A stretch of DNA of 12,400 nucleotides from JALVIU01 sp964462295 (GCA_964462295.1 CAYWXH010000044.1:1-12400); one strand, 5' to 3'. Shown: positions 1 through 7,538, numbered from the stretch's first letter. Numbers and translations: made by a program. The notes: generated by a model from the sequence alone, not told the origin.

Positions 1-868
1 AAAGGGCTCCACCTTCTTCCCCGAACTTTATTTCAAGGGCAATCCTTAAACCCTTTTCAATCCCTTCTCTTAAACCCTTTTCAATCCCTTCTCTTAAACC
101 CTTTTCAATCCCTTCTCTTAAACCTTCTTCTCTTATCAACTCTTCAGTAGGGGATAAATATGGCATATTTTTCACCTCCTCAATCTTTTTTATATCACTT
201 ATGAGCCTTTCTTTCATCTCGGGAGGGGTATAGAGTAATATATCTATAAATTTGAAGAGATTTACGATCTCTTCTTTTTTGTACTTTCTCTCATATAGTT
301 TTCTTATAAGATTTATCTTAAAATTATATACTCTTTCTTTATCAGGGTCTTTTTCTAGAAGAATGGCGTATTTTGCACTTAATATCGCTGGTGCAAATAC
401 ATTTTTTATATCTAACAATTCTTCTTCACTTGCATCTAATATCTTATATGTTCTATATTTGTAAGTAAGCTCTGTTTTATAAAAATCATATACATATTTT
501 TTAGGGTTCCAATTCTTATGTCTATCACCCAATATGGCAATTGCCACAATTTTTTTGTCATATCTGTCAAAGATTCTATAAAAGTATTTAAACATCCTTT
601 TTCCAAATTGTTCTTGTTTTTGGTTTTGTATCTCTATATGTATAAATACCCAAGGATTTTCCTCTTTTTTTGTATATACTTCTACAAGTTTGTCCACTAT
701 TCCTTTTCCTTGTATACTTTCAGGGAAAATAGATTGAAGCTCTTGTTCTCTTGAGATGGGGTTTCTATTCCAATCTACTATATCCTTAAAGTCAGGGAGA
801 AAAAATTCTATGAATTGAGGGAAAAACTCCTCAATTATTTCCTTCCAAGCCGTATCTCTTAATCCCAT
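1..868 (-). CDS. Rpn/YhgA-like PD-(D/E)XK nuclease-family protein (C-terminus beyond left edge)
   Basis: Reading the minus strand from ATG at 868 gives 289 uninterrupted codons to the window edge, so the 3' end is missing. The N-terminus (MGLRDTAWKEIIEEFFPQF, then EFFLPD near residue 21) matches the usual opening of the Rpn / transposase_31-like family. Candidate nuclease-fold residues are D59 (IVDKLVEVY) and E79-x-Q81 in HIEIQNQ; this family often has Q where classic PD-(D/E)XK enzymes have K. Residues 225-235 (SDIKKIEEVKNMPYL) lead into a repetitive tail of GLREGIEK units, then ALEIKFGEEG, a tail common in this family in thermophiles. Family members have been linked to RecA-independent recombination and to DNA cleavage; many are multi-copy and of unknown role. 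No Shine-Dalgarno lies before the ATG, and no in-frame start codon lies between it and the stop at about 924. The gene lies 46 bp after the WD40 gene, same strand. Confidence 0.85.
   Translation of the reverse strand, partial: MGLRDTAWKEIIEEFFPQFIEFFLPDFKDIVDWNRNPISREQELQSIFPESIQGKGIVDKLVEVYTKKEENPWVFIHIEIQNQKQEQFGKRMFKYFYRIFDRYDKKIVAIAILGDRHKNWNPKKYVYDFYKTELTYKYRTYKILDASEEELLDIKNVFAPAILSAKYAILLEKDPDKERVYNFKINLIRKLYERKYKKEEIVNLFKFIDILLYTPPEMKERLISDIKKIEEVKNMPYLSPTEELIREEGLREGIEKGLREGIEKGLREGIEKGLRIALEIKFGEEGGAL
47..118 (-). repeat. Three perfect 24-bp in-frame tandem repeats (GLREGIEK)
   Basis: Positions 47-70, 71-94 and 95-118 are identical 24-bp units. A degenerate fourth partial unit follows at 119-134 (GLREEG when translated). 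Since 24 is a multiple of three, copy number can change without breaking the frame. The encoded charged GLREGIEK octads are predicted to be helical. Such tails are common in Rpn-like proteins. Confidence 0.95.
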
Positions 869-906
869 TTGTTTTAAAGTATAGCATTCTCCATGATGGG
901 TGTCAA
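869..906 (-). promoter_or_regulatory. Sigma-70-type promoter of the rpn-like gene, leaderless geometry
   Basis: On the minus strand, TTGACA lies at 906-901 and TATACT at 883-878, separated by exactly 17 bases. The ATG at 868 begins 9 bases after the -10 hexamer, so transcription would start within about 0-3 bases of the initiation codon. No Shine-Dalgarno is available on such a transcript. The -35 is perfect and the -10 matches 5 of 6 consensus bases. Confidence 0.75.
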
Positions 907-914
907 GGTATCTA

Positions 915-2888
915 TTATTTAAAAAAGTCCACCATTATGTCTTTTTTAAGATGTTTTGTAACCTCTTCTTTGGAAATATTTAGATATTTCTCTATTCCTT
1001 CACTTGCTGAGAATTTTCCTTTATCATCCATTATTATCCAATTTCCATCGGCAAAAATTTTTATAGTAAGACTTTTCATATCCCGTAACTTTACTATCTT
1101 AGTAGTGCCCCCATAATCTCCTATTATGAGAAAACCCTTTGCATAGTCGTATGAAGAGATAAGTGCATCATCCATTTCTATAGTCTTTATCTTCTTGAAC
1201 CTGTTTGTTAAGATGTTTACTACCACCTTTCCTGTATCTTCTGAGGTTACCTCTTGTAAATAGTATTTTCCCTTTTCGATAGCCCCGATAATAGGGCCTT
1301 CCATCTTTAGCTTCTCTTTCGACCTGAAATTTTCTATCTTTTCTATAGTAAATCCCTTTTCTTCTGGAATAGAAAGTATAAGTTCCCCCATTTTCCCGGT
1401 GAATACTACAGTAGGAATCGTAATCCCTATTTCTTCTGCCTGGAGCTTTTCTTTGACCTCATCTGGAAGTATTATCTTTTTTGCCTCTTGATCATTTTTT
1501 GAATATATCCATATATTTCCATCTTCCCCCAATGTGGCAATGTTTCCCTCTACTGAGACTGTAGGATGCAAAAAGGGCATGGTATTTAGGTTTACACTTT
1601 CAAATTCTCCATTTTCAACATTGTATATACCAAGATTGTTATATCCGAAAAAGGTGTATACAATATTTTTTCTAAAGAGCAAGAGTTCTTCCCTTACTTC
1701 AGGAATTACTTTTTCTATTTTTAATGTTTTTAAATTATAGATGTAAAGATCATAGTTAGAATCAAGTAATGCTACTTTATTGGAGGTAGTGGATGCCTCA
1801 AAATCTATACATGATGAAAAGAGGTCACTTGTTATGAATGAATGGTTTTTTATACTATACATACGAAAGAGATAGTTATCCCCATCTTTGAGTCCTGCAA
1901 GGAGAAAATTCCCCAGGTGAGAGAATTTTACCTTATCTACAGGGAGTGAATAACCACCAAGATTGGCTATAGCAGAGAAATCATAAACGGATACCAAGGT
2001 TATTTCATTAGATCCAAGGAGAAGAAAGGCGGAAATATCTTTTTTTAAAAATATCCACTTTTGAATAGGACCAAAGTTTTTTTGAGCCAGCTTTTTTAAG
2101 GACTCTCCTTCTATTTTATAGAGAGAAAGGGTGTTTTCCGAAGATGTAAATAGATATTTTCCATCAGGTGAACCCTTTAAGTATTCTATCTTTTCAAGGT
2201 GTAAGGTGGGGACCTGGTTTCCTTTCATATCAGATAATAAAAGCATACCCTTTGTATAGGATATAAATCTTTTGTCTCCCAAAAATGAAAATCCTATAAA
2301 TTTTCCATTTGTTTTTTGGATAATCTTTCCTTTTTCTAAATCAAAGATTATAAGATAACTATCTCCGTAAAGGGATAGATATCTTTTGGAAGGAGAGAGA
2401 ACGATGCCATCTGGAGGAACATATGGAAACCTTATCTTTTTAATACGGCGTTTTTTATCCCTTAAGTCCAGGATATTTATATACCCATCTCTTAAATAGA
2501 GAAGTTTTTCATCTTGTATAAATAGCCCCTTGCTTTCTGTGCCATTTATTTTAAGGACAACTCTCTTTTTTATGGTATCAAATATCCATACTATTTCATC
2601 TCCGGAAAGTGCTATATATCTTTTTGTATCAGATATATCAATATGGGTAAAATATGGGGCATTGTATATACAGAATTCTTTTATTACTTTGTAGGTATCA
2701 AGAGACCAGAATTTTATCTTTCCCTCAGAGTCTAAGGAGACTAATTCCCTAATATCTGAAGTTAGAGTAAAATCACTTATAGGAGCCCTATGTCCCTCAA
2801 AAATCTCTATATCCTTTGCAATCCCTTTATTTGAAAAAAAGATAAGGAATAAGACCAGAAAGAGGAATAAGTAAATACCTTTTTTCAT
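915..2888 (-). CDS. Exported WD40-type beta-propeller protein
   Basis: This is a 657-residue protein with a signal peptide: MKKG, a hydrophobic core at residues 5-18, and a likely cut after GIA (about residue 24), so it should act outside the cytoplasmic membrane. The first blade is a recognisable WD40 unit, with GH at 32-33 and FW at 60-61 in place of WD. Later blades are more divergent, for example SPDGKYLF, VDKVKFSHLGNFLLAG and DGNIWIYSK. The C-terminal segment at about 612-638 (ADGNW...EKYLNI) resembles a motif found at the end of bacterial WD40 proteins, some fused to caspase-like domains; no peptidase domain is present here. Start: ATG preceded by GAGGGGG. It probably acts as a binding scaffold; partner and function are unknown. 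It is divergent from the SorC regulator gene, and no terminator hairpin was seen before the downstream rpn-like gene. Confidence 0.8.
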   Translation of the reverse strand: MKKGIYLFLFLVLFLIFFSNKGIAKDIEIFEGHRAPISDFTLTSDIRELVSLDSEGKIKFWSLDTYKVIKEFCIYNAPYFTHIDISDTKRYIALSGDEIVWIFDTIKKRVVLKINGTESKGLFIQDEKLLYLRDGYINILDLRDKKRRIKKIRFPYVPPDGIVLSPSKRYLSLYGDSYLIIFDLEKGKIIQKTNGKFIGFSFLGDKRFISYTKGMLLLSDMKGNQVPTLHLEKIEYLKGSPDGKYLFTSSENTLSLYKIEGESLKKLAQKNFGPIQKWIFLKKDISAFLLLGSNEITLVSVYDFSAIANLGGYSLPVDKVKFSHLGNFLLAGLKDGDNYLFRMYSIKNHSFITSDLFSSCIDFEASTTSNKVALLDSNYDLYIYNLKTLKIEKVIPEVREELLLFRKNIVYTFFGYNNLGIYNVENGEFESVNLNTMPFLHPTVSVEGNIATLGEDGNIWIYSKNDQEAKKIILPDEVKEKLQAEEIGITIPTVVFTGKMGELILSIPEEKGFTIEKIENFRSKEKLKMEGPIIGAIEKGKYYLQEVTSEDTGKVVVNILTNRFKKIKTIEMDDALISSYDYAKGFLIIGDYGGTTKIVKLRDMKSLTIKIFADGNWIIMDDKGKFSASEGIEKYLNISKEEVTKHLKKDIMVDFFK

Positions 2889-2901
2889 TATCTACCCCCT
2901 C

Positions 2902-2944
2902 AATATTTTAAAATATTATATCATAATAAGGAGGGCAAAGACAA
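2902..2944 (-). promoter_or_regulatory. Promoter of WD40 gene with overlapping 16-bp palindrome
   Basis: On the minus strand a perfect TATAAT lies at 2920-2915 and a weaker TTGTCT (4 of 6) at 2944-2939, with an 18-base spacer. This gives a leader of about 20 bases that contains the ribosome binding site. The palindrome AATATTTTAAAATATT (2902-2917) overlaps the -10 box and the expected start point and could be an operator, although in AT-rich DNA it may be chance. Confidence 0.5.
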
Positions 2945-2976
2945 GAGAAAAGAATATGGATAGTGTAAGGTACCAC

Positions 2977-3089
2977 AGATTGCTTCGTCAGGGCAAAATA
3001 CGCCCTTCCTCGCAATGACGGATGGGAGGTGTATGGCTCATCGCAATGGCGGTTAGGAAAGACCTTGGCTCCGTGTAATGACAGTTGGG
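2977..3089. repeat. Decayed CATTGCGAG-family repeat fragments
   Basis: Positions 2977-3019 match the right third of the full copy at 7693-7818 (AGATTGC, CGTCAGGGC, AAAATAC, GCCCTTCCTCGCAATGAC) with only small changes near the left end. Two weaker terminal-repeat remnants follow: CATCGCAATGGCGGT near 3039-3053 and GTAATGACAGT near 3075-3085. Read together, this is one truncated copy followed by degenerate ends. Confidence 0.75.
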
Positions 3090-3178
3090 ATTCGAACCCT
3101 TTACGATGAGGCTAAAAAAGGGGGTAGCCGTCCTTTTAAAATTCGTTATTATAGACCTTAAATTTTTTATAAAAAGTA

Positions 3179-3234
3179 TAGAAAATATTTTCATTTTATG
3201 ATATACTAAATACTGAACAAAGTATTTAACTTTG
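3179..3234 (+). promoter_or_regulatory. Candidate SorC-gene promoter with overlapping dyads (autoregulatory operator)
   Basis: TATACT at 3202-3207 is a good -10 box. The matching -35 (TAGAAA, 3179-3184, 17-base spacer) is weak. Two overlapping inverted repeats cover the expected start site: TAAATACT (3207-3214) with AGTATTTA (3221-3228), and CAAAGT (3218-3223) with ACTTTG (3229-3234). TGAACAAA also occurs twice as a direct repeat (3214-3221 and 3233-3240). GAACA-type half-sites are known for some SorC/DeoR-type regulators, so binding by the adjacent gene product is plausible but inferred. Confidence 0.5.
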
Positions 3235-3260
3235 AACAAATGTTAGAAAAGGGAGGTATT

Positions 3261-4220
3261 ATGTATTCTCGAGAACTTCTTGTGAGGGTAGCATGGCTTT
3301 ACTATATTGAAGGTCTTACTCAAAAAGAGATAGCAGAGATCCTTGATGTTCCAAGGATAAAGGTTACAAGGATTTTAGATAAAGCAAAGAAAGAAGGACT
3401 TGTGTATATTGATATAGTGGATCCCCTTACAAATTGTCTCCAGATCGAAAAACTCCTTAAAGGATTGTTTAAGTTAAAAGATGCTATGGTTGTGCCTACA
3501 TTGAGTGATATACCTGAAAAGATAAAGGACTCTTTGGGAAAGGCAACTGCTATATATTTGAGAAGGAACTTAAGAAACAATATGATACTTGCAACAGCTT
3601 GGGGTTCCACTATCTCTTATGCTATACCGTATTTTAGACCAAAAAAGATATCAGGACTTAAGGTAGTCTCTATTATGGGTGGGCTTGCCCCTGGGTCACG
3701 AGAAAATCCTTTTGAGATAGCAAGTAAGATTGCCAATATATTTGGTGGAAAGAGTTATTATCTTCATGCCCCAGCTATTACAGATAGTGAAGAAAGCAGT
3801 AGAATTCTCATGAACCAAGAGCAGGTAACTTTTATTTTTGAAATGGCAAAAAGGGCAAATTTGGGACTTGTATCGGTAGGTGATGTAAGCCCATCTTCTA
3901 CCCTTGTTCGTGTAGGATTTATAACCTATGAAGACCTTGAAAAGGCAAAAGAAAAGGGGGCAATAGGAGAGATATTAGGAAGGTTTTATGATGCAGATGG
4001 AAAAAGGGTCTATACAGAACTTGATAAAAGAATTATAGGGCTTGACCTTGAAGATTTGAAAAAGGTGGAGAATGTTATAGGTGTGTCAGGTGGAAAGACA
4101 AAGATTGAGCCCCTTCTTGGTGCCATAAGAGGAGGTTATATAGATACCTTAATAACAGATGAGGAGACCGCAAAGGCTTTAATTGAAAGACACGAAAAGG
4201 CAGATCAGTTAAAATTTTAG
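3261..4220 (+). CDS. SorC/DeoR-family sugar-binding transcriptional regulator
   Basis: The predicted protein has 319 residues, normal for the family. The N-terminus holds a helix-turn-helix: LYYIEGLTQKEIAEILDVPR, then KVTRILDKAKKEGLVYIDI. After it comes the PF04198-type sugar-binding domain, with ATAWGSTISYAIPYF, the MGGLAPGSRENPFEIASKIA segment, LHAP, and near the C-terminus GVSGGKTKIEPLLGAIRGGY and LITDEETA. Family members bind phosphorylated sugars or related metabolites and release DNA, or in some cases activate. The start at ATG 3261 is preferred over ATG 3240, because GGGAGGT at 3251-3257 serves the later one and the LLVRVAWLYY opening fits the family. The gene is alone on the plus strand, divergent from the WD40 gene and convergent with the LVIVD gene, so its targets beyond itself cannot be inferred here. 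Confidence 0.9.
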   Translation: MYSRELLVRVAWLYYIEGLTQKEIAEILDVPRIKVTRILDKAKKEGLVYIDIVDPLTNCLQIEKLLKGLFKLKDAMVVPTLSDIPEKIKDSLGKATAIYLRRNLRNNMILATAWGSTISYAIPYFRPKKISGLKVVSIMGGLAPGSRENPFEIASKIANIFGGKSYYLHAPAITDSEESSRILMNQEQVTFIFEMAKRANLGLVSVGDVSPSSTLVRVGFITYEDLEKAKEKGAIGEILGRFYDADGKRVYTELDKRIIGLDLEDLKKVENVIGVSGGKTKIEPLLGAIRGGYIDTLITDEETAKALIERHEKADQLKF

Positions 4221-4226
4221 TTTTTA

Positions 4227-4262
4227 TACCCCTTGTTGTCTATGAACCATATACAAGGGGTA
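4227..4262. terminator. Stem-loop between convergent genes
   Basis: TACCCCTTGT (4227-4236) pairs perfectly with ACAAGGGGTA (4253-4262) around a 16-base loop. It sits between the SorC stop (4220) and the LVIVD-gene stop (4268). The U-tract is poor in both directions, so it may terminate weakly or need Rho or other factors. Confidence 0.5.
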
Positions 4263-4267
4263 ATCCT

Positions 4268-6330
4268 CTATTTGATCTCTATACTATCTGCAGAGAACCA
4301 ATCAATATCTTTTTTTAATTTAGGACTATTAATATCCTCAATATTATAAACTATTACCCCATTTTCACCATCTGCTATCCAAAGCTCATCCCCCTCTATG
4401 TCTATATCCCATACAAATCCTTTTGTAGGGATTTCGGTTATCACATGAGGCACATTATATGGTGAATCTATCTTTAAAATTTTTACACCAGAAAAACCAG
4501 CTGCCAAAAAGAGATAATTTTTCTCCTTCCTTATTTTTATGATAGGGGATGTAAATTTTAAGCTCCCAATTGTCTCTATTTTTTTGGGATTTTCCAGAGA
4601 GATAACCTCAAAAGTGCCATCTTTTTCTCCAAGATATACAATATCCTCGTATTTAAATATAGAGAAAAGCGGGTTTTTTGTTTTATATTTTCTTAAAACC
4701 TTTATGTTTTCTGTATCTTTTGCATCTATTACAAAGAATCCAGCTTTTCCATCTGCAAGATATAGGATGTCTCCCTCTGCATATATGTCATATAAATTCC
4801 CATCTGTTGCAAATTTCTTTATAAGCTTTGGAAATGTAGGGTCTTTTTTAAGACTATATATAAATAGACCATAATCAAGAGAGGCTACATAAAGCCTTTG
4901 ATTTGCCAGGTATAACCTAAATGCCCTGTCTGGTACCTTCCATGTACTATCTATTCTATATGGCTCACCATCTTCTTTTATGCTAAGTGTGGAAAGCCGC
5001 CCCTTTTGTAGGAAATACCCATACTTTTTTGCCTTATAAAAATCCATTGCCCCTTTAAGTGNNNNNNNNNNNNNNNNNNNNNNNNNNNNNNNNNNNNNNN
5101 NNNNNNNNNNNNNNNNNNNNNNNNNNNNNNNNNNNNNNNNNNNNNNNNNNNNNNNNNNNNNTGTAGGAAATACCCATACTTTTTTGCCTTATAAAAATCC
5201 ATTGCCCCTTTAAGTGTTCTATGCCAATTTATAGGGACAATCTCTTTTTTATCAATTACAAGTAATCCTTCTTTTTGATCTACCGCATATGCAAATCTTT
5301 TTCCCACAGAGATAGAAAGACAATCTGTATATAAATTCAAACCCATCTTTTTTGTGATTTTTTCAAGGTTCTCCATACTTACAATCTCTACCCCATATTT
5401 ACCCAGAGAAAGATAGAGGAAATCTCTAAAATATACAAGACCCTCTATGGGATAGTTTGATTTATAAATACCTATTTTTTTAGTATTTATGGAGATTTTT
5501 GTCTTGTTTTTTGTTTTCTTTTTCAATATGTTTATACTAAATACCCTTAAGGTAAAACCATTATCATCTATGACAAATAGATACTCATCTTGCAGACAGA
5601 AGTTTATCATACTATCTGCAACCTTTACCTTTTTTATAAGTACAGGGGATTCTGGGTTATCTATATTGTATATGTAGATCGAATCTCCTTTGCCTATAAT
5701 AAGATAACCTTCCTTTAGTTTTAAATGTATGGGGATCTTTTTTTCCTTATCTTTGTAAGCCATAAATTCCTGTATTTTTTTTAGATTTTCTGGGTCTTTT
5801 GCATTTATTATAATAACCCCTTTGTCTGATGATGCGTATATATATCTATCTTTTACCACAAGGTCATAAAATACTGTATTATTATTGTATCTTCCTATTT
5901 TTTCGGGTAGTTTTTTATTTCTTATATCCAATATAAGGATTCCAGATATTCCATAAGGTATATAAAGCCTATCCCTTTCTATAAAGAGTTTGTGGGGATA
6001 TGAAGAGGGGTAACTATAATCTTCTACTTTGGAGACAAACCTACTTAATAGGGTAACATCTTTTTGATTCTTTACATTATATATGGAGATTCCATTTTTT
6101 TCTCCTACAAACAGGTAGTTTCCCTCTATGAGAGAGGTGAGCACTTTTATGTTTTTCTCTATATGGTTTTCTATTTTAAGTTTGCCTAAGCTATCAAATT
6201 TGAGGATGTAGATACCCTCTGCTCCTCCTATAAAGAGCCTCTCTTTTATAGGCTTTTCACCATATGCAAATGTAGATATAATAAGTAGAGAAATTATAAG
6301 AAAAAATATGATTCTACTTTTTATACTCAA
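4268..6330 (-). CDS. Exported LVIVD-type beta-propeller protein, split by an assembly gap
   Basis: The gene appears as two frames separated by 100 Ns. Removing one copy of the 55-base duplication and the Ns (155 bases) joins them in a single frame of 635 codons. The start is TTG at 6330: GAGGAG lies just upstream, and no ATG occurs in the signal-peptide region. The N-terminus is a signal peptide (SIKSR, a hydrophobic stretch of about 14, then TFAYG), so the product is exported. The body is a run of blades with the LVIVD pattern: a strand ending YV or YL, then a small-residue loop, GxxVIDxxDPENxK. Examples are YASSDKGVIIINAKDPENL, LYLADGKAGFFVIDAKDTE and LWIADGENGVIVYNIEDIN. Such repeats form beta-propellers, often surface proteins of unknown ligand. 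The start overlaps the end of the upstream HAD gene by 17 bases, suggesting coupled translation. No enzyme motif was seen. Confidence 0.8.
5007..5216. other. Assembly gap (100 N) flanked by identical 55-base sequence
   Basis: 5007-5061 and 5162-5216 are identical, and 5062-5161 is exactly 100 Ns. The natural reading is two contigs whose ends overlap by 55 bases, joined as a scaffold gap of fixed length instead of being merged. Collapsing them restores the reading frame of the surrounding gene. Confidence 0.9.
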
Positions 6331-7102
6331 GGATCTCCTCTATCTCTCTTAGTGTTAGGATCATATAATCAGGGAGAAATTCAAATATATTCTCCAATCT
6401 CATTATCTCCTTTTCCCATGCCTTTTCATAAAACTTGAGAAAATCAGGATGTTTTACCCTTTCCCATGGGGCAAGATTTTTAATTATATCAGGTACTTCA
6501 AATCGATAGATCCATATAAATTCTGCACCCACTCTTTTAGTAGGAACCATATCAAAATAGAGCCAATCCCCCACATATAGATATCTATCACCGCTTTCTT
6601 TCATAAGGGTCCTCTCGAGGTATTCTTTTATCGGTTTTCCATAACCTATCTCATCATTTGTGTATATTTTTTTGAAATACTTGTTAAGCCCTTTACTTTT
6701 TAAGATGGGTACCTGATATGCACCATACCCATTTGTTATAAGTATCATTATAAGATCTCTTCTCTTACTCAGAGTCTCGAGACTCTCTATAACATCAGGA
6801 AAGACATAAACTGCATCTTCGTTTTGAATTGCTTTTTTTACCCAGTCAGAAAGGTCTTCTTTGAAATCTATTCCGTATTTTTTTGCAATTTTCTTTACTA
6901 TATCATCCCAATCAAAAGGATATACAAATTTTTTTGAAACAGATAGTCTTTTTCTGTGCTCCCCTATGATTTCGTTTATTATCTCTCTGTCTGTAAGGGG
7001 CACACCACTTTCTTTAAAGTACCTTACTATCCATGGAAATATGTAAGCCCTAAATGGTCCCCTTACAAGTACCCCATCCATATCAAATCCTAATACTATC
7101 AT
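6314..7102 (-). CDS. HAD-superfamily hydrolase (predicted phosphatase)
   Basis: This is a 262-residue soluble protein with all four HAD motifs: I is FDMDGV (nucleophile D7, general acid D9), II is LITNG (T123), III is K156 in YGKP, and IV is GDWLYFDM (D179 and D184). The long segment between motifs I and II (about residues 15-100) forms a helical type-1 cap. The fold predicts phosphomonoester hydrolysis in the cytoplasm with Mg2+; the substrate cannot be told from sequence, and a phosphoglycolate-phosphatase-like or sugar-phosphate role is only a guess. Start ATG at 7102 has a strong AAGGAGG four bases upstream. It is the first gene of a two-gene unit with the LVIVD propeller, an odd pairing of a cytosolic enzyme with an exported protein. 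The C-terminal 60 residues after motif IV (APWERVKHPDFLKF onward) extend the usual core. Confidence 0.85.
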   Translation of the reverse strand: MIVLGFDMDGVLVRGPFRAYIFPWIVRYFKESGVPLTDREIINEIIGEHRKRLSVSKKFVYPFDWDDIVKKIAKKYGIDFKEDLSDWVKKAIQNEDAVYVFPDVIESLETLSKRRDLIMILITNGYGAYQVPILKSKGLNKYFKKIYTNDEIGYGKPIKEYLERTLMKESGDRYLYVGDWLYFDMVPTKRVGAEFIWIYRFEVPDIIKNLAPWERVKHPDFLKFYEKAWEKEIMRLENIFEFLPDYMILTLREIEEILEYKK

Positions 7103-7163
7103 TTATCCTCCTTGGATTATAAAAGTTTTGTATAGATTTTACCACAGGAACCCTACTTTTGCA

Positions 7164-7190
7164 ATTATCTATGTGGAAAGATAGTGTCAA
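7164..7190 (-). promoter_or_regulatory. Possible promoter of the HAD-propeller operon
   Basis: On the minus strand a perfect TTGACA lies at 7190-7185 and GATAAT at 7169-7164, but the spacer is only 15 bases. The leader would be about 55 bases. A TATAAT nearer the gene lies too close to the ribosome binding site to give a normal leader. This is a tentative call. Confidence 0.3.
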
Positions 7191-7333
7191 ATTACTGTAG
7201 GTATGAATATGAGAGCTAAGATTTTTTATTTTTGTGTTTTGGAAAATTTTGTAGTATTTTTGTTCTCATGGTCTTTTCCCTCCTGTCATTGCAAACCCCT
7301 TTTCTCCTTGTCATTGCAAACCCCTTTCCCCCT

Positions 7334-7458
7334 GTCATTGCGAGCACCACGAAGTGGTGCGAAGCAATCTCTCTTTTTGGGTCCCTCATTCCCGTACGCA
7401 CTGTTTCTGGGCACCAGAGATTGCCACGTCGCCCAAAATACGGGCTCCTCGCAATGAC
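7334..7458. repeat. CATTGCGAG-family palindromic repeat, copy A
   Basis: The element is 125 bp with 11-bp perfect terminal inverted repeats (GTCATTGCGAG at 7334-7344, CTCGCAATGAC at 7448-7458). Inside are a 7-bp hairpin (GCACCAC, 7344-7350; GTGGTGC, 7354-7360), an inner pair (GCAATCTCT, 7364-7372; AGAGATTGC, 7416-7424), and a second hairpin (GCCC, 7431-7434; GGGC, 7442-7445). The whole can fold as a cross or cloverleaf. No transposase is encoded, which fits a MITE-like or REP-like element. Confidence 0.85.
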
Positions 7459-7538
7459 GTTGGAGGGAGTGTGCGGACCCTGGGTGTAGTCATTGCAAAC
7501 CCCTTCCCCCCCTGTCATTGCAAACCCTTTTCCTCCTT

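Larger units (their letters stand above)
2889..3260. other. Divergent intergenic region, about 370 bp
   Basis: No credible gene lies here. It holds the leftward promoter of the WD40 gene, decayed pieces of the CATTGCGAG repeat family (about 2977-3089), a small inverted repeat with arms GGCTA and TAGCC (3110-3129), and the rightward promoter and dyads of the SorC gene. An 83-codon minus-strand frame at 2988-3239 runs through repeat sequence and the regulator's promoter and is not a gene. Confidence 0.7.

Noticed and set aside
252..754. Plus-strand frames of 70 and 78 codons at 252-464 and 518-754
   Set aside because: They lie antisense within the rpn-like coding sequence, are rich in F, L, S and Y as expected from reading AT-rich coding DNA backwards, and the minus-strand frame is clearly the real one.
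3075..3150. A tRNA gene on the minus strand
   Set aside because: Only a T-loop-like string is present; acceptor and D stems cannot be formed and the T-stem fails after three pairs.
3240..3260. Alternative upstream ATG for the SorC regulator, adding MLEKGGI
   Set aside because: The added codons are the ribosome binding site itself (GGGAGGT reads as part of EKGGI), and the family normally starts near the LLVRVAWLYY segment.
4978..5061. C-terminal tail HLKGQWIFIRQKSMG... when the frame is read through the N run
   Set aside because: It is the same DNA as MDFYKAKKYGYF in the wrong phase and arises only from the 100-N spacer.
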